Below, one piece after another: positions 8,441 to 17,581 of a stretch of 64,000 bases of DNA. The translations under genes were made by a program, and so were the position numbers. The number at the start of each line of letters is the position of its first letter. The stretch's first letter is position 1. The notes under the pieces were generated by a model, which made no database searches, had not been told where the DNA came from, and was given only the letters and a program-made list of their open reading frames with translations. Source of the stretch: Paenibacillus sp. GM2 (GTDB lineage: Bacteria > Bacillota > Bacilli > Paenibacillales > Paenibacillaceae); the NCBI RefSeq assembly GCF_900069005.2, contig NZ_LN831279.1, positions 2,425,875-2,489,874 on the forward strand, read 5' to 3'.

Positions 8441-9042
8441 GTTTCCCTCCGATATTTAATGACTAGCCCGGATACAAGGTCGATAATGAAATGGCATAAA
8501 ATAGGCGCCCACAGCGTCCCTGTCAGAACATAAATATAACCCAGTCCATAGCTGCTCAAAAATACCCACCCGGTCGGAATCCAATGCTTCAAATAACGGA
8601 CATGAATCACTGCAAACAGAATACTCGTCCAATAGATGCCAAGTCCATGCTGGACAGCTCCCCGGAACAGCAACTCCTCGCAGATCGCTACTACCAGGCA
8701 GATCAGTACAATATGCCAGATAGGACGGCTTCGAAAGAGCATATTGTTAATTCCCCCATCGTCCATGCTATCCTCTCCGACAAATCTGGAAATAAGCATA
8801 TCTGCACAAAACATAATACCGGCCAATCCGATACTATAGTATGCAAATTCAGGATGTTCAGGAAATGTTAACACATTTAGGGGGTTTCGCTTCTGAAATA
8901 ACAAAATGATTAGACCGATAAATAAAGTAAGTCCTTGAGTAAGATACAAATTGATCAGCAAGATTCGCTCATTCAGTTGACCGGGATCGACCTTTTGTAT
9001 CTTGATTTTGTCAAATTTGAACTTTTTCATATAATTTGTCAA
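8437..9042 (-). CDS. CPBP family intramembrane protease
   Basis: Polytopic membrane protein of the CAAX/CPBP (Abi) family of glutamic intramembrane proteases. The motif CEELLFRG gives the EExxxR signature, followed by FAVIHVRY and HFIIDL with the expected histidines. There are about six hydrophobic stretches. The start is unclear: TTG at 9042 sits six bases after AAAGGA, and ATG at 9030 is four codons further in; an ATG at 9078 lacks a ribosome binding site. Coupled to the small anchored protein downstream and divergent from the gene at 9126. Substrate unknown. Confidence 0.8.
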   Translation of the reverse strand: MTNYMKKFKFDKIKIQKVDPGQLNERILLINLYLTQGLTLFIGLIILLFQKRNPLNVLTFPEHPEFAYYSIGLAGIMFCADMLISRFVGEDSMDDGGINNMLFRSRPIWHIVLICLVVAICEELLFRGAVQHGLGIYWTSILFAVIHVRYLKHWIPTGWVFLSSYGLGYIYVLTGTLWAPILCHFIIDLVSGLVIKYRRET

Positions 9043-9125
9043 ACCCTGTCCTTTATAATGATATTGAGATGAATACATATTTGTTCGCTCATGGACTGAA
9101 AAATATGAATTAAGGAGCGGTACTC

Positions 9126-10061
9126 ATGAATCGCAAATCGAATTCCTCCCGTGGTGAGATGCTGTTTACAATGGGCTTTCTCTTCACCTTGATCGCCGCC
9201 TTCGGGACGTTCTTTCTGGGCTTGCAGATCGGCGTCAGCAAGACGGAGGCGAAATACGCCAGCATCGCTAATTATGACTATGTGCTTGAATCCGATGGTT
9301 CCTATCAGCAGCAGGATTTGGTCACCTTTTATTTTACCGTCTTTCAGCCGTACCAGAATTTCAAGAACAACTACGTCTCAACCATGGACAGGTACCATCG
9401 AGGCGCTCATGGCGACGGGGATGCGATCTCCAGTCAAACGCTGAAGCAGCTGCGTAAATCTGCCCAGGATCAGTACAAGGAAGTTGCCTCGTATCAGGTG
9501 TCCAGCAACTCTCCGCTTTTGCTTGAAGCACAGGCCGACATTCTGAAGAGTCTGCGGCTCTTTGATGAGAATATCGATCGATCAGTCAAACAGACGAGCG
9601 TTATTACATTAGCCAAGCTGTCCGATCGCCCGGAGGCGAACGATGAATTTCTGGAGAGCGCAGTAAATTTCGGGCTTCAGGCTCAAAATAAATTCTATGC
9701 ATCCATCTTGAAATGGAGTTCCAAATACGACAAATCCATTCCAGACTCATTCAACTTCAATACAAACGCTACGATCAAGGAATGGAAGACATACTCCTTC
9801 GCCATAAAAAATAAAGCTGTCGCTGATATTATGCTTAAGGACAAAATGTATGTGAACTATCTGCCTCAAGATATGACGGCTAAGATTGATCAAATGATTA
9901 CTAGCGGAAAAGCATCATCGCTCAATCTTAATTCTGTGCAGTCCGTTGTGAAAATTCTCACAGAAACAGAAGCTATTCAAGAAAATGAATTTCTAAAATG
10001 GAAACCTGCTTTTTATAAATCCGAGTCGCTTCCTGAACTGCCTTTTTTCTTCGAGGACTGA
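9126..10061 (+). CDS. Hypothetical single-pass membrane protein, 311 aa
   Basis: Starts with ATG after AAGGAGCGG. One hydrophobic segment at about residues 12-35 (MGFLFTLIAAFGTFFLGLQI) preceded by basic residues suggests a type II anchor, with about 275 residues outside. The outer part is mostly alpha-helical, rich in Lys, Ser and Gln, and has no cysteine or obvious enzyme motif. It is divergent from the CPBP protease gene across an 83-bp gap and is the first plus-strand gene here. I do not recognise the family; secretion or envelope role is inference only. Confidence 0.75.
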   Translation: MNRKSNSSRGEMLFTMGFLFTLIAAFGTFFLGLQIGVSKTEAKYASIANYDYVLESDGSYQQQDLVTFYFTVFQPYQNFKNNYVSTMDRYHRGAHGDGDAISSQTLKQLRKSAQDQYKEVASYQVSSNSPLLLEAQADILKSLRLFDENIDRSVKQTSVITLAKLSDRPEANDEFLESAVNFGLQAQNKFYASILKWSSKYDKSIPDSFNFNTNATIKEWKTYSFAIKNKAVADIMLKDKMYVNYLPQDMTAKIDQMITSGKASSLNLNSVQSVVKILTETEAIQENEFLKWKPAFYKSESLPELPFFFED

Positions 10062-10170
10062 AGGTTTCAGACAGAAAAACAGAGTTTTTTCGACATTAAC
10101 AAAATCATAACTAAAAAAACGGGCAGATTCAAGAGCGCCCCGGCCCCGGGCTATTGTACCATTCACAGTA

Positions 10171-10199
10171 TTGACACCTTTCTTAGACCATGGTACATT
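10171..10199 (+). promoter_or_regulatory. Sigma-A type promoter for serA
   Basis: TTGACA at 10171-10176 and TACATT at 10194-10199 with a 17-base spacer, directly ahead of the T-box leader. Confidence 0.65.
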
Positions 10200-10204
10200 A
10201 TGAA

Positions 10205-10478
10205 AAATCATACTCGTGAAAAACAATGAAGGAACATGGCTGCTATGAAACTCCCAGAGAGCCGGTGGTGCTGCGAACCGGTAGTGTACATAACAGCTTA
10301 AGCGATCCTGAGTCACTGCGTTGAAGCTCAAGTAGGCGCAGTCGGAGAACTCCGTTATCAGTTTTGTCTTAACGACAAATGAGGCTGCTTCTGCGAAGAG
10401 GCAGTGAATTAGGGTGGTACCACGAACAACTCTCGTCCCTTACTACGGTAGTAGTATGCGGATTGAGAGTTTTTTTGT
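10205..10478 (+). promoter_or_regulatory. T-box leader of serA
   Basis: A full T-box leader: stem I with AGAGAGCCGGTGG and GCGAACCGGT, a CCGTTATC element, the T-box AATTAGGGTGGTACCACG at 10407-10424, and a terminator pairing AACTCTC with GAGAGTT followed by T7 (10428-10477). An AGC triplet in ATAACAGCTTAAG is a possible serine specifier, but I could not prove its loop position. It predicts serA induction when tRNA-Ser is uncharged. About 185 bases separate the terminator from the serA start and hold no gene. Confidence 0.85.
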
Positions 10479-10664
10479 TGCCTGGATACACGCTAAGCTG
10501 CTTCATAACACGTTGTGTCTTTGTCGCAGTATAACGGGAAATCGCTGAAGTGATAGAGCAATGACAATCCGGCAAGGCGATTGAACGAGCACATTTATAG
10601 AGGTTGAACTACCAGTTCAGCTTATATATACAAAAAAAGACCATATTTAGGAGGCAAAGAAATC

Positions 10665-12254
10665 ATGTTTAAAGTTCTTGTATCGGATCCGATCAGTGAT
10701 CTGGGGATTCAACAGCTCGTGGAAGCCAGTGACGTCGTAATAGACAAAAAGACAGGACTTAGCGAAGATGAACTGGTTCAAATCATTCCTGAATACGACG
10801 CATTGCTTGTCCGCAGCCAGACCAAGGTGACTGACAAAATTATGGAAGCCGGTAAAAATCTCAAGGTGATCGGCCGCGCCGGCGTGGGCGTTGATAACAT
10901 CAACCTCGAAGCGGCAACGCAACGCGGAATTATCGTTATCAATGCGCCGGATGGCAACACGATTACAACCTGCGAGCATGCCTTCGCAATGATGATGGCC
11001 CTTGCCCGCCATATTCCGCAGGCTTATGCCAAGACCATCTCCGGAACCTGGGATCGTAAATTCCTTGGCGTAGAGCTTCGCAATAAGAAGCTTGGCGTGC
11101 TCGGTATGGGCCGAATTGGTTCGGAAGTTGCCAAGCGGGCCAAAGCATTCGGCATGGATATTCTCGGTTATGATCCGTTCCTGACCGAAGACCGTGCAGA
11201 GAAGCTCGGAATCAAGCTGTCCAGCGTCGAGGATATCGTCCGTAATGCGGACTTTATTACGGTCCATACTCCTTTGACTCCGGAGACCAAGCATATGATC
11301 TCGCGCCCTCAATTCGAGATCATGAAGAAGGGCATGCGCATCATCAACTGTGCCCGCGGCGGAGTTATTGATGAAATGGCCCTCGTGGAAGCAATCGATC
11401 AAGGTATTGTAGCTGGAGCTGCCTTTGACGTATTTGAGAAGGAACCGCCGGAAGCGGATCATCCTTTCCTGAACAACCCTAAGATTATCGTTACTCCGCA
11501 TCTGGGTGCTTCCACCGTCGAAGCCCAGGAGAATGTAGCCATCGACGTATCGGAGCAAGTGCTGCATATCCTTCGCAACGAGCCGTTCAAGAATGCCGTG
11601 AACATGCCGCCGGTTGCACCAAGTGTAATGAATAAGCTTACGCCTTATTTCGAGCTTGGCGAGAAGATTGGCAAGCTTGCCGCTCAACTGAATCAACAGG
11701 CGGTGCAAGAAATTCACGTGGATTATGCCGGAGATCTGGCCGAGGTGGATACTCAGCCATTAACCCGCTATATTATCAAAGGCGTGCTGTCCCGCCACTT
11801 CGGGGACGATGTCAACATCGTTAACTCGATCCATCTGGCCAAGGTGCGCGATGTGAAAGTGGCAGTCACCCAAGCCTCGGCAACGAAAGGCTTCACGAAT
11901 TTGATCAGCGTAACGCTGAAAGCGCCGGATGGCACAGAACATTCCATCGCTGGAACACTGCTGAACGGCTATGGCGCAAGAATCGTCCAAATCGACAAGT
12001 ATCCGGTGGATATCGCTCCAGAAGGCCATCTGATCTTCGTATCCCACAATGATATTCCAGGCATGGTCGGTCATGTAGGAACTCTGCTTGGCAGCAATGA
12101 AGTCAATATCGCTTCGATGCAGGTTGGACGCAAGATCGTAGGCGGTGCCGCGATCATGGTTCTTACCGTGGACAAGGCCGCTCCTGCTGGGGTCATTAGC
12201 AAGCTGACTCAATTGCCGGAGATCAATAAGGCGCAGCAAATCGCATTTATCTAA
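10665..12254 (+). CDS. serA: D-3-phosphoglycerate dehydrogenase
   Basis: Oxidises 3-phosphoglycerate with NAD+ in the first committed step of serine synthesis. The 529-residue protein is the long form: substrate and NAD domains (GMGRIGSEVAKRAKAFGM near residue 146, catalytic region INCARGGVIDEMAL and PHLGAST), an intervening allosteric substrate-binding domain (about 320-450) and a C-terminal ACT domain (HNDIPGMVGHVGTLLG) that binds serine in homologues. Start ATG after AGGAGG. It stands alone behind a T-box leader, so it is likely controlled both by tRNA-Ser charging and by serine feedback. Confidence 0.97.
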   Translation: MFKVLVSDPISDLGIQQLVEASDVVIDKKTGLSEDELVQIIPEYDALLVRSQTKVTDKIMEAGKNLKVIGRAGVGVDNINLEAATQRGIIVINAPDGNTITTCEHAFAMMMALARHIPQAYAKTISGTWDRKFLGVELRNKKLGVLGMGRIGSEVAKRAKAFGMDILGYDPFLTEDRAEKLGIKLSSVEDIVRNADFITVHTPLTPETKHMISRPQFEIMKKGMRIINCARGGVIDEMALVEAIDQGIVAGAAFDVFEKEPPEADHPFLNNPKIIVTPHLGASTVEAQENVAIDVSEQVLHILRNEPFKNAVNMPPVAPSVMNKLTPYFELGEKIGKLAAQLNQQAVQEIHVDYAGDLAEVDTQPLTRYIIKGVLSRHFGDDVNIVNSIHLAKVRDVKVAVTQASATKGFTNLISVTLKAPDGTEHSIAGTLLNGYGARIVQIDKYPVDIAPEGHLIFVSHNDIPGMVGHVGTLLGSNEVNIASMQVGRKIVGGAAIMVLTVDKAAPAGVISKLTQLPEINKAQQIAFI

Positions 12255-12268
12255 ATTATTCAAATAAG

Positions 12269-12317
12269 AGCTGTCTCCCCGTCGTTATTCACGGTTTAGG
12301 GGGACAGCTTTCTTTTA
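12269..12317 (+). terminator. Terminator of serA
   Basis: Hairpin pairing AGCTGTCTCCCC with GGGGGACAGCT, followed by TTTCTTTT, 15 bases after the serA stop. Confidence 0.85.
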
Positions 12318-12335
12318 TTCGGAATTCAAAGAACA

Positions 12336-12351
12336 TGTTCCACGTTGAACA
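12336..12351. other. Near-match to a ParB binding site (parS-like)
   Basis: TGTTCCACGTTGAACA differs from the palindromic parS-type sequence TGTTNCACGTGNAACA at one core position (G to T). It lies in the intergenic space between the convergent serA and resE. It may equally be part of a larger inverted repeat running to 12373 (GTTGAACAAGA / TCTTGTTCGTTCAAC). Confidence 0.3.
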
Positions 12352-12373
12352 AGATTTCTCTTGTTCGTTCAAC

Positions 12374-12405
12374 AAAAAAACCATCCTTTCTGCAAACAGG
12401 ATGGT
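12374..12405 (-). terminator. Terminator of resE
   Basis: Minus-strand hairpin ACCATCCTGTTTGCAGAAAGGATGGT followed by T7, 13 bases after the resE stop. It ends the res operon. Confidence 0.85.
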
Positions 12406-12417
12406 CCTACATTCAAA

Positions 12418-13857
12418 TTATTGATGCCTTTCGACAGGCAATATCATATGGAATATCGTCCCTTTGCCCAGCTCGCTCTCCGCCTGAATCGTACCTTGAT
12501 GCGAATCCACGATGTTCTTCACAATAGACAATCCCAGTCCGGTTCCTACCGTTTCTCCCCGAACACGGGCCTTATCCGCCTTGTAGAACCTCTCGAAGAT
12601 GAAAGCAAGGTCATCGGAAGGAATCCCTGCTCCGCTGTCCTTAATCGAGGCATGCAGCTCCTTGCCGAGCTTGCTCTCGCGGATATGGGCGCTGATTCCG
12701 ATCTCTCCCCCATCCGGCGTATGCCTAAAGGCATTATCAAGCAAGTTCGTGAGTACCTGTTCCAGCCGGTCCTCATTGGCCTCTTCCAGATACATCGGCG
12801 AATCATCAACTTCCAGCTGAAGCGTGATATCATGCTCCTTGGCCCGCACCAGGAATTTGCGGTGCATCCGCTCCGCCAGCTCACGAAAGTCCATTTGTGC
12901 CATCGGCATATCAATATAACCTGCCTCCATCCGGGCCAAATCAAGCAAATCGCGGACGAGGCGGGTCATGCGAAGGGATTCATCATGAATGACTTGCACA
13001 AGCTCGGCTTGTTCCTCAGGCGTTGCCGCCATGCCGTCAAGCAGGGCTTCGCTATATCCTTGCATCATCGAGAGCGGTGTGCGAATCTCATGGGAGACGT
13101 TGGCGACGAAGTCGCTGCGCATTTTCTCCAGCTTGACCTGCTCCGTTACATCCCGCACGACAGCTACCGCACCACGAATCTCCCCATCTGAGGCGAGCGG
13201 GGTCATATGTACCGACCATACGCCTTTCTTCACATGAATATTCATGCTCTGGTCGCCTTCCTGATCAAGTACACGATGGAACATAGGAATGAGCGGCTTC
13301 GGAATTCCGCTCCAATAATCATCCTCTGTCATTTCCTCCATCTCGGAGACCGAGTCCGGAAGATCGCCCCAGAGCTCAAGCACTTTCTCCCCCGGAGGAT
13401 TCGTCAATATTATTGCGCCACTGCGGTCCAGTGTAATAACTGCATCATACATACTTCTAAGAACGCTGGACAAATGCTCCTTCTCATGCTTCAAGCTTCG
13501 GATAGTATTCTCCAGCTCTTCAGCCATATGATTGAAGGTAATCGATAAAGTTCCGATCTCATCGCTTGTGCGAAGCGACAGCCGAGTATCATACTTCCCC
13601 TTGCGAATCGAGTCTGCCGCGCGAATCAGCTGCTGCATCGGCTGCGTAATCTTGGTGAACAAGAACAACGCAAAGAAGGTGGTAAGTGAGAACCCAATCA
13701 CACACACAATCACAAACATCTTCTTAATTGCCGCTGAATTCGTAAAGTTCGTATCGATATACGGCAGCAGGAATAATCCCAATATCAGCAGTACGCAAGC
13801 AACCAGGCCAATAATCGTCATCCACAGCTTGCCGACCAGCGATCTCCAGAAGCTCAC
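12418..13857 (-). CDS. resE: Sensor histidine kinase ResE
   Basis: Membrane sensor kinase that phosphorylates ResD in response to oxygen limitation or nitric oxide in B. subtilis. The 479-residue protein has two membrane segments (about residues 11-32 and 46-68), a HAMP domain, a PAS domain (LRSMYDAVITLDRSGA), a HisKA box (HEIRTPLSM) and an ATPase domain (NLLDNAFRHT, GTGLGLSI). Only about a dozen residues lie outside the membrane, far fewer than in B. subtilis ResE (about 590 residues), so sensing must rely on PAS or membrane. GTG start after GGAGG, directly following resD. Confidence 0.9.
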   Translation of the reverse strand: MSFWRSLVGKLWMTIIGLVACVLLILGLFLLPYIDTNFTNSAAIKKMFVIVCVIGFSLTTFFALFLFTKITQPMQQLIRAADSIRKGKYDTRLSLRTSDEIGTLSITFNHMAEELENTIRSLKHEKEHLSSVLRSMYDAVITLDRSGAIILTNPPGEKVLELWGDLPDSVSEMEEMTEDDYWSGIPKPLIPMFHRVLDQEGDQSMNIHVKKGVWSVHMTPLASDGEIRGAVAVVRDVTEQVKLEKMRSDFVANVSHEIRTPLSMMQGYSEALLDGMAATPEEQAELVQVIHDESLRMTRLVRDLLDLARMEAGYIDMPMAQMDFRELAERMHRKFLVRAKEHDITLQLEVDDSPMYLEEANEDRLEQVLTNLLDNAFRHTPDGGEIGISAHIRESKLGKELHASIKDSGAGIPSDDLAFIFERFYKADKARVRGETVGTGLGLSIVKNIVDSHQGTIQAESELGKGTIFHMILPVERHQ

Positions 13858-14574
13858 TTACTTAGCAACCTCCAGTTTGTAACCAACACCCCATACTGTA
13901 GTGATCATGGCCGCTGATTCCGGAGATACTTTATTCAATTTTTCGCGCAGGCGTTTTACATGCGTATCTACTGTTCGAAGATCGCCGAAAAATTCATAAT
14001 TCCAAACATCCTTCAGCAATTCCTCTCGTGAGAATACTTTATCCGGCGATACCGCCAAATAGTGCAGCAATTCATATTCCTTAGGAGTCAGGCTGACTTC
14101 CTGCCCATTGGCTGTAACACGGTGAGCGTCATGTTCAATAATAAGATGAGGGAACACGATGTTGTTGCTGGTTCCGCTTTCCTTGGTCAAGTAAGCAGTC
14201 GCAGAAGCGCGGCGCATAATCGCCTTGACACGATAAATGACTTCACGCGGGCTAAAAGGCTTAACGACATAATCGTCTGCACCGACCTCAAAGCCTTGAA
14301 CCCGGTTCATCTCCTCACCCTTAGCCGTCAGCATCAGCACCGGCGTCGCTTTTACTTGTCTCAATCGATTGCACACTTCAATGCCATCGATTCCCGGCAG
14401 CATCACATCAAGCAGAATTAAGCCATAATCGTTGGACGTCGCTTTTTTCAGGGCGATTTCTCCATCCTCAGCTTCATCGATTTCGTATCCTTCTTTTTCC
14501 AAATACATTTTTAGCAATCGACGAATACGCTCCTCATCATCAACCACCAAAATGCGATTCTCTTGATCTGACAT
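13858..14574 (-). CDS. resD: Response regulator ResD
   Basis: OmpR-family regulator of respiration and anaerobic genes. The receiver has the acidic pair at VDDEE, the phosphoacceptor Asp near residue 56 (LILLDVMLPG) and a conserved Lys (VVKPFS); the C-terminal winged helix recognises DNA (RTVDTHVKRLREKL). I start at the ATG at 14574, nine bases after AAGGGG, giving 238 residues; an ATG ten codons upstream lacks a ribosome binding site. It is the fourth gene of resABCDE and abuts resE with no gap. Confidence 0.93.
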   Translation of the reverse strand: MSDQENRILVVDDEERIRRLLKMYLEKEGYEIDEAEDGEIALKKATSNDYGLILLDVMLPGIDGIEVCNRLRQVKATPVLMLTAKGEEMNRVQGFEVGADDYVVKPFSPREVIYRVKAIMRRASATAYLTKESGTSNNIVFPHLIIEHDAHRVTANGQEVSLTPKEYELLHYLAVSPDKVFSREELLKDVWNYEFFGDLRTVDTHVKRLREKLNKVSPESAAMITTVWGVGYKLEVAK

Positions 14575-14637
14575 CAACAACAACCCCTTCATCATCTTAC
14601 CCATTCACCAGAGCGAATTATAGGATTAATAATATTG

Positions 14638-15903
14638 TTAGTCTGTGCCCGCGTAAGAATGCAAACCTGCAATAATGAGATTAACACCCACGAGCGTAAA
14701 CATTACCACAAGGAAACCAATCACGGCGATCCAAGATGCCTTGCGTCCGTGGAAGCCGCGAGACAAGCGCAGATGCAAATAAGCGCTGTAGTAGAGCCAT
14801 GTAATGAGCGCCCATACTTCTTTGGGATCCCAACCCCAAAAACGGCCCCATGCTTGCTGGGCCCAAATCATAGCAAATACCAGTGCCCCAAGTGTAAAGA
14901 TGGGAAATCCGATAGCGATCGACCGATAGCTGATCTCATCCGCATCATTCGGATCAATCCCTTTGACGGCAGGCGCTAGTACCTTGCTTAACGGACGGCG
15001 CAGAATAAGCCTTAGTAATAAATATAGCACAATCCCGGCAATTAGAGCCCATATCACCGTATTCAATTTACGGGCCGAGCTGGCTTCGCTCATCCATGAC
15101 GGCGCTTCAAACCAAGCCCGATCCATTCCAAGGAACGATGGTACAGACTCGGCCTTACTCTGATAAGGCGCCACAATTGGCGGCATATGGTAAACTCCCT
15201 GTTGTTCTATTGTACTATCTTGTTGTACTTGGCTGTCAATCACTGTCTGATTTTGCGTAAATACAGCCTCATATCCAGCGGCCCGGAAGGCAAAAACCGA
15301 CACAATAAAGCCCACTACTATAATAATAGAAAATAGCGTAAATTCAATCCATCTTTTTTGGCGGCGTGCTGATTTCTCGTTGCTATCGAATTCGATCGTG
15401 CGAAGCAGGTATAGCAGCGCGGCCACAAAACCAACCGCGAAGAAGGCCTCGCTGGTCGCTGCCAGCGTCACATGAATATACAGCCAGATTGAGCGTAACG
15501 AAGGGATGAGCGGTTGTACATCCTGCGGGAACACGGCGGCATACGCCATAATAATGATTGCGATCGGCAATGCGAACATGCCCAGCAATATTTTGCGATA
15601 GATCAGGAAGATCACGGTAAATGCTATCATCACCATCATAGACAGGAATGTCATGAACTCATACATATTGCTGACCGGAATATGCCCGCTGTAGGCCCAG
15701 CGAAATGCACAGTAAACCAGGTGCGACAGCAAGCCCAAGGAAGAGGTTACAAAGGAGATTCTCCCCCACTTCCGTTCATGACGCTGCGGGTCTCTATTCT
15801 TCCACGTCTTCCCCGTAACAGCAACTACATAAAAAATAAAAGAAGCACAGTACAGAAAAAAAGCAATCATAAATCCATATCGGCTGATTTCCAAAAAATT
15901 CAT
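14638..15903 (-). CDS. resC: Cytochrome c biogenesis protein ResC (CcsA type)
   Basis: Membrane half of the system II haem exporter/cytochrome c synthetase. The 421-residue protein has about eight membrane segments and the haem-binding WWD-type motif near residue 350 (WGRFWGWDPKEVWALITW), with flanking conserved histidines. The gene follows resB with two bases between them and precedes resD, as in B. subtilis. With ResB it attaches haem to apocytochromes outside the membrane; ResA keeps the apocytochrome cysteines reduced. Confidence 0.95.
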   Translation of the reverse strand: MNFLEISRYGFMIAFFLYCASFIFYVVAVTGKTWKNRDPQRHERKWGRISFVTSSLGLLSHLVYCAFRWAYSGHIPVSNMYEFMTFLSMMVMIAFTVIFLIYRKILLGMFALPIAIIIMAYAAVFPQDVQPLIPSLRSIWLYIHVTLAATSEAFFAVGFVAALLYLLRTIEFDSNEKSARRQKRWIEFTLFSIIIVVGFIVSVFAFRAAGYEAVFTQNQTVIDSQVQQDSTIEQQGVYHMPPIVAPYQSKAESVPSFLGMDRAWFEAPSWMSEASSARKLNTVIWALIAGIVLYLLLRLILRRPLSKVLAPAVKGIDPNDADEISYRSIAIGFPIFTLGALVFAMIWAQQAWGRFWGWDPKEVWALITWLYYSAYLHLRLSRGFHGRKASWIAVIGFLVVMFTLVGVNLIIAGLHSYAGTD

Positions 15904-15905
15904 AG

Positions 15906-17576
15906 CTATTCCCCCCCATTTTCCAATGACTTCTCATCTGCTTCTATGCCCATCGTGCTTAGAAACGAAGATACTTCACGGCGCATGCCGAACCAGTTCT
16001 TCGTGGTGTGCGCTCCAAGCGTCAATATTCCTTCATCAATGCGGAGCCAGACTCGCCGATGCTGCCAATAGAAGCTCATGATCAAACCAAGCATAACGAT
16101 TCCAAGTCCAAGCCAGACAAACGGCATGGCCCGGTCAATCCGAATATTCAAATAGCTGGACGAAGCGATGATGTCAATGTCCTCCATCGACTGTACGTCT
16201 AATTCCAGCTTGTTCTGCAGTCCGCCAAGCTTCTCATTAATCGCATCCTGCTGGAATCGCTCTTTATCGATCTGCTTCGGAAAATAGATGAACTGACTGC
16301 CTTCCTCAGGCAAATCCGGACCCTTCACTATGAAGAGAAATGCCGGAGCATTCGGGTCCCTGGATTTTGAAATAGGCTGCCCTTGTTCATTTAAGGAGAA
16401 ATCCAAAAACTTATTTTTCAATTCCAAGGTGTAAGGACCAAGCTTGAACTCCTGTTGCGGGTTGTTCATCTCAAGCTTGAACTTTCCGTATTGCTCGCCG
16501 GTCACTTTATCCACCAGTACAGGCTGAACCGAACGGAGCTTAGGAGTTAAGTCAAAATCAAATTGATATACGCGCAGCCCTTTATAAGTCAAAGGGTCAT
16601 TCACTTGAATCGCATGACGCTTCACTTCTTTGAGCAGAGGTTCCTTGGATGGATCATCGCAATTCGCAGTACATTCATATAGAACCGCCTGCGTCTCGAA
16701 CAGCTTCGGAACCACTTTACCGGTCTTGCGGAATTCTTCGGACATTTCGTCCTCGGAATAATACTCCACGGTGAACTTCTCGTTCTTTAAATAAAGATCC
16801 GTTCCGGGAATTTTCGTCTCTTCCCCTTCAGGGAACCAATAATGCTGATCATAATGCAAGCCTGGCAAGCCCCTGAACAGTACGGCCAATAAGAATATGA
16901 TTAGCCCGATATGTATAATATAGGGGCCCCAGCGGCTGAAGCGCTGCTTCTCAGCAAGAAGCGCAGCCTTCTCTGTATGCACGCGATAGCCTTTCTTCCT
17001 GAGGGGCTTGACAGCCCGCTCTACCCATTCGCTGCCTTTCTCTGCTACAAGCCCTTGATACACGACCTTCTGGCGCGTAAGGAACTGCATATGCTTAGGA
17101 ATACGCTGCTTTGAAAGCGCTTTGTAAAGTGGCAACACGCGGTCCAGGCTGCAGATGACGAGGGACGCGCCGATCATCACCAGCAGCAGGACGAACCACC
17201 AGGATTCATAAGTGTGGGAGAGACCCAGCTTATAATAAATTTCACCGATCTGCCCGTACTTGTTCTTATAGAAGGTGGTCGGGTCAAAATTAATGAAATT
17301 GCTCTCCTGCTCAAAAATAGTGCCTAGCATGGCGCCTACCAGTGTAAAGATAATTAAATAAACCGCAACTTTCACCGATGAGAAAAAGTTCCAGATCCGA
17401 TCGATAAAATTAGGGTTTACGCGTTGGGAACGCCGGGCCACACCATCATAACGCATTTCCAACAGTCCCTTGGAATCGCCGATGTCCTCCAGCGGCTTCC
17501 CACAGGATTCGCACAGGACCGTGCCGACCCGATTTTGATGACCGCATTCGCATTTTGTATTCTCTATCCATGCCAT
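15906..17576 (-). CDS. resB: Cytochrome c biogenesis protein ResB with N-terminal zinc ribbon
   Basis: System II cytochrome c synthetase partner of ResC. The 556-residue protein has three membrane segments in the first 240 residues, a large external domain and a last membrane segment near residue 505 (WLGLGIVMLGLIMSF). Unusually, the first 30 residues carry a four-cysteine ribbon, C9-x-C11 and C22-x2-C25 (KCECGH...LCESCGK), before the family homology starts at about residue 58. The ribbon is on the predicted cytoplasmic side. ATG start follows a GAGG-rich stretch after resA. Confidence 0.94.
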   Translation of the reverse strand: MAWIENTKCECGHQNRVGTVLCESCGKPLEDIGDSKGLLEMRYDGVARRSQRVNPNFIDRIWNFFSSVKVAVYLIIFTLVGAMLGTIFEQESNFINFDPTTFYKNKYGQIGEIYYKLGLSHTYESWWFVLLLVMIGASLVICSLDRVLPLYKALSKQRIPKHMQFLTRQKVVYQGLVAEKGSEWVERAVKPLRKKGYRVHTEKAALLAEKQRFSRWGPYIIHIGLIIFLLAVLFRGLPGLHYDQHYWFPEGEETKIPGTDLYLKNEKFTVEYYSEDEMSEEFRKTGKVVPKLFETQAVLYECTANCDDPSKEPLLKEVKRHAIQVNDPLTYKGLRVYQFDFDLTPKLRSVQPVLVDKVTGEQYGKFKLEMNNPQQEFKLGPYTLELKNKFLDFSLNEQGQPISKSRDPNAPAFLFIVKGPDLPEEGSQFIYFPKQIDKERFQQDAINEKLGGLQNKLELDVQSMEDIDIIASSSYLNIRIDRAMPFVWLGLGIVMLGLIMSFYWQHRRVWLRIDEGILTLGAHTTKNWFGMRREVSSFLSTMGIEADEKSLENGGE

Positions 17577-17581
17577 AACCT

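Noticed and set aside
10647..11717. A 356-residue minus-strand frame opposite serA
   Set aside because: It mirrors codon bias of serA on the other strand, has no ribosome binding site and shows no domain. It is a shadow.
12361..13191. A 276-residue plus-strand frame opposite resE
   Set aside because: Antisense shadow of a well-supported kinase gene with no domain of its own.
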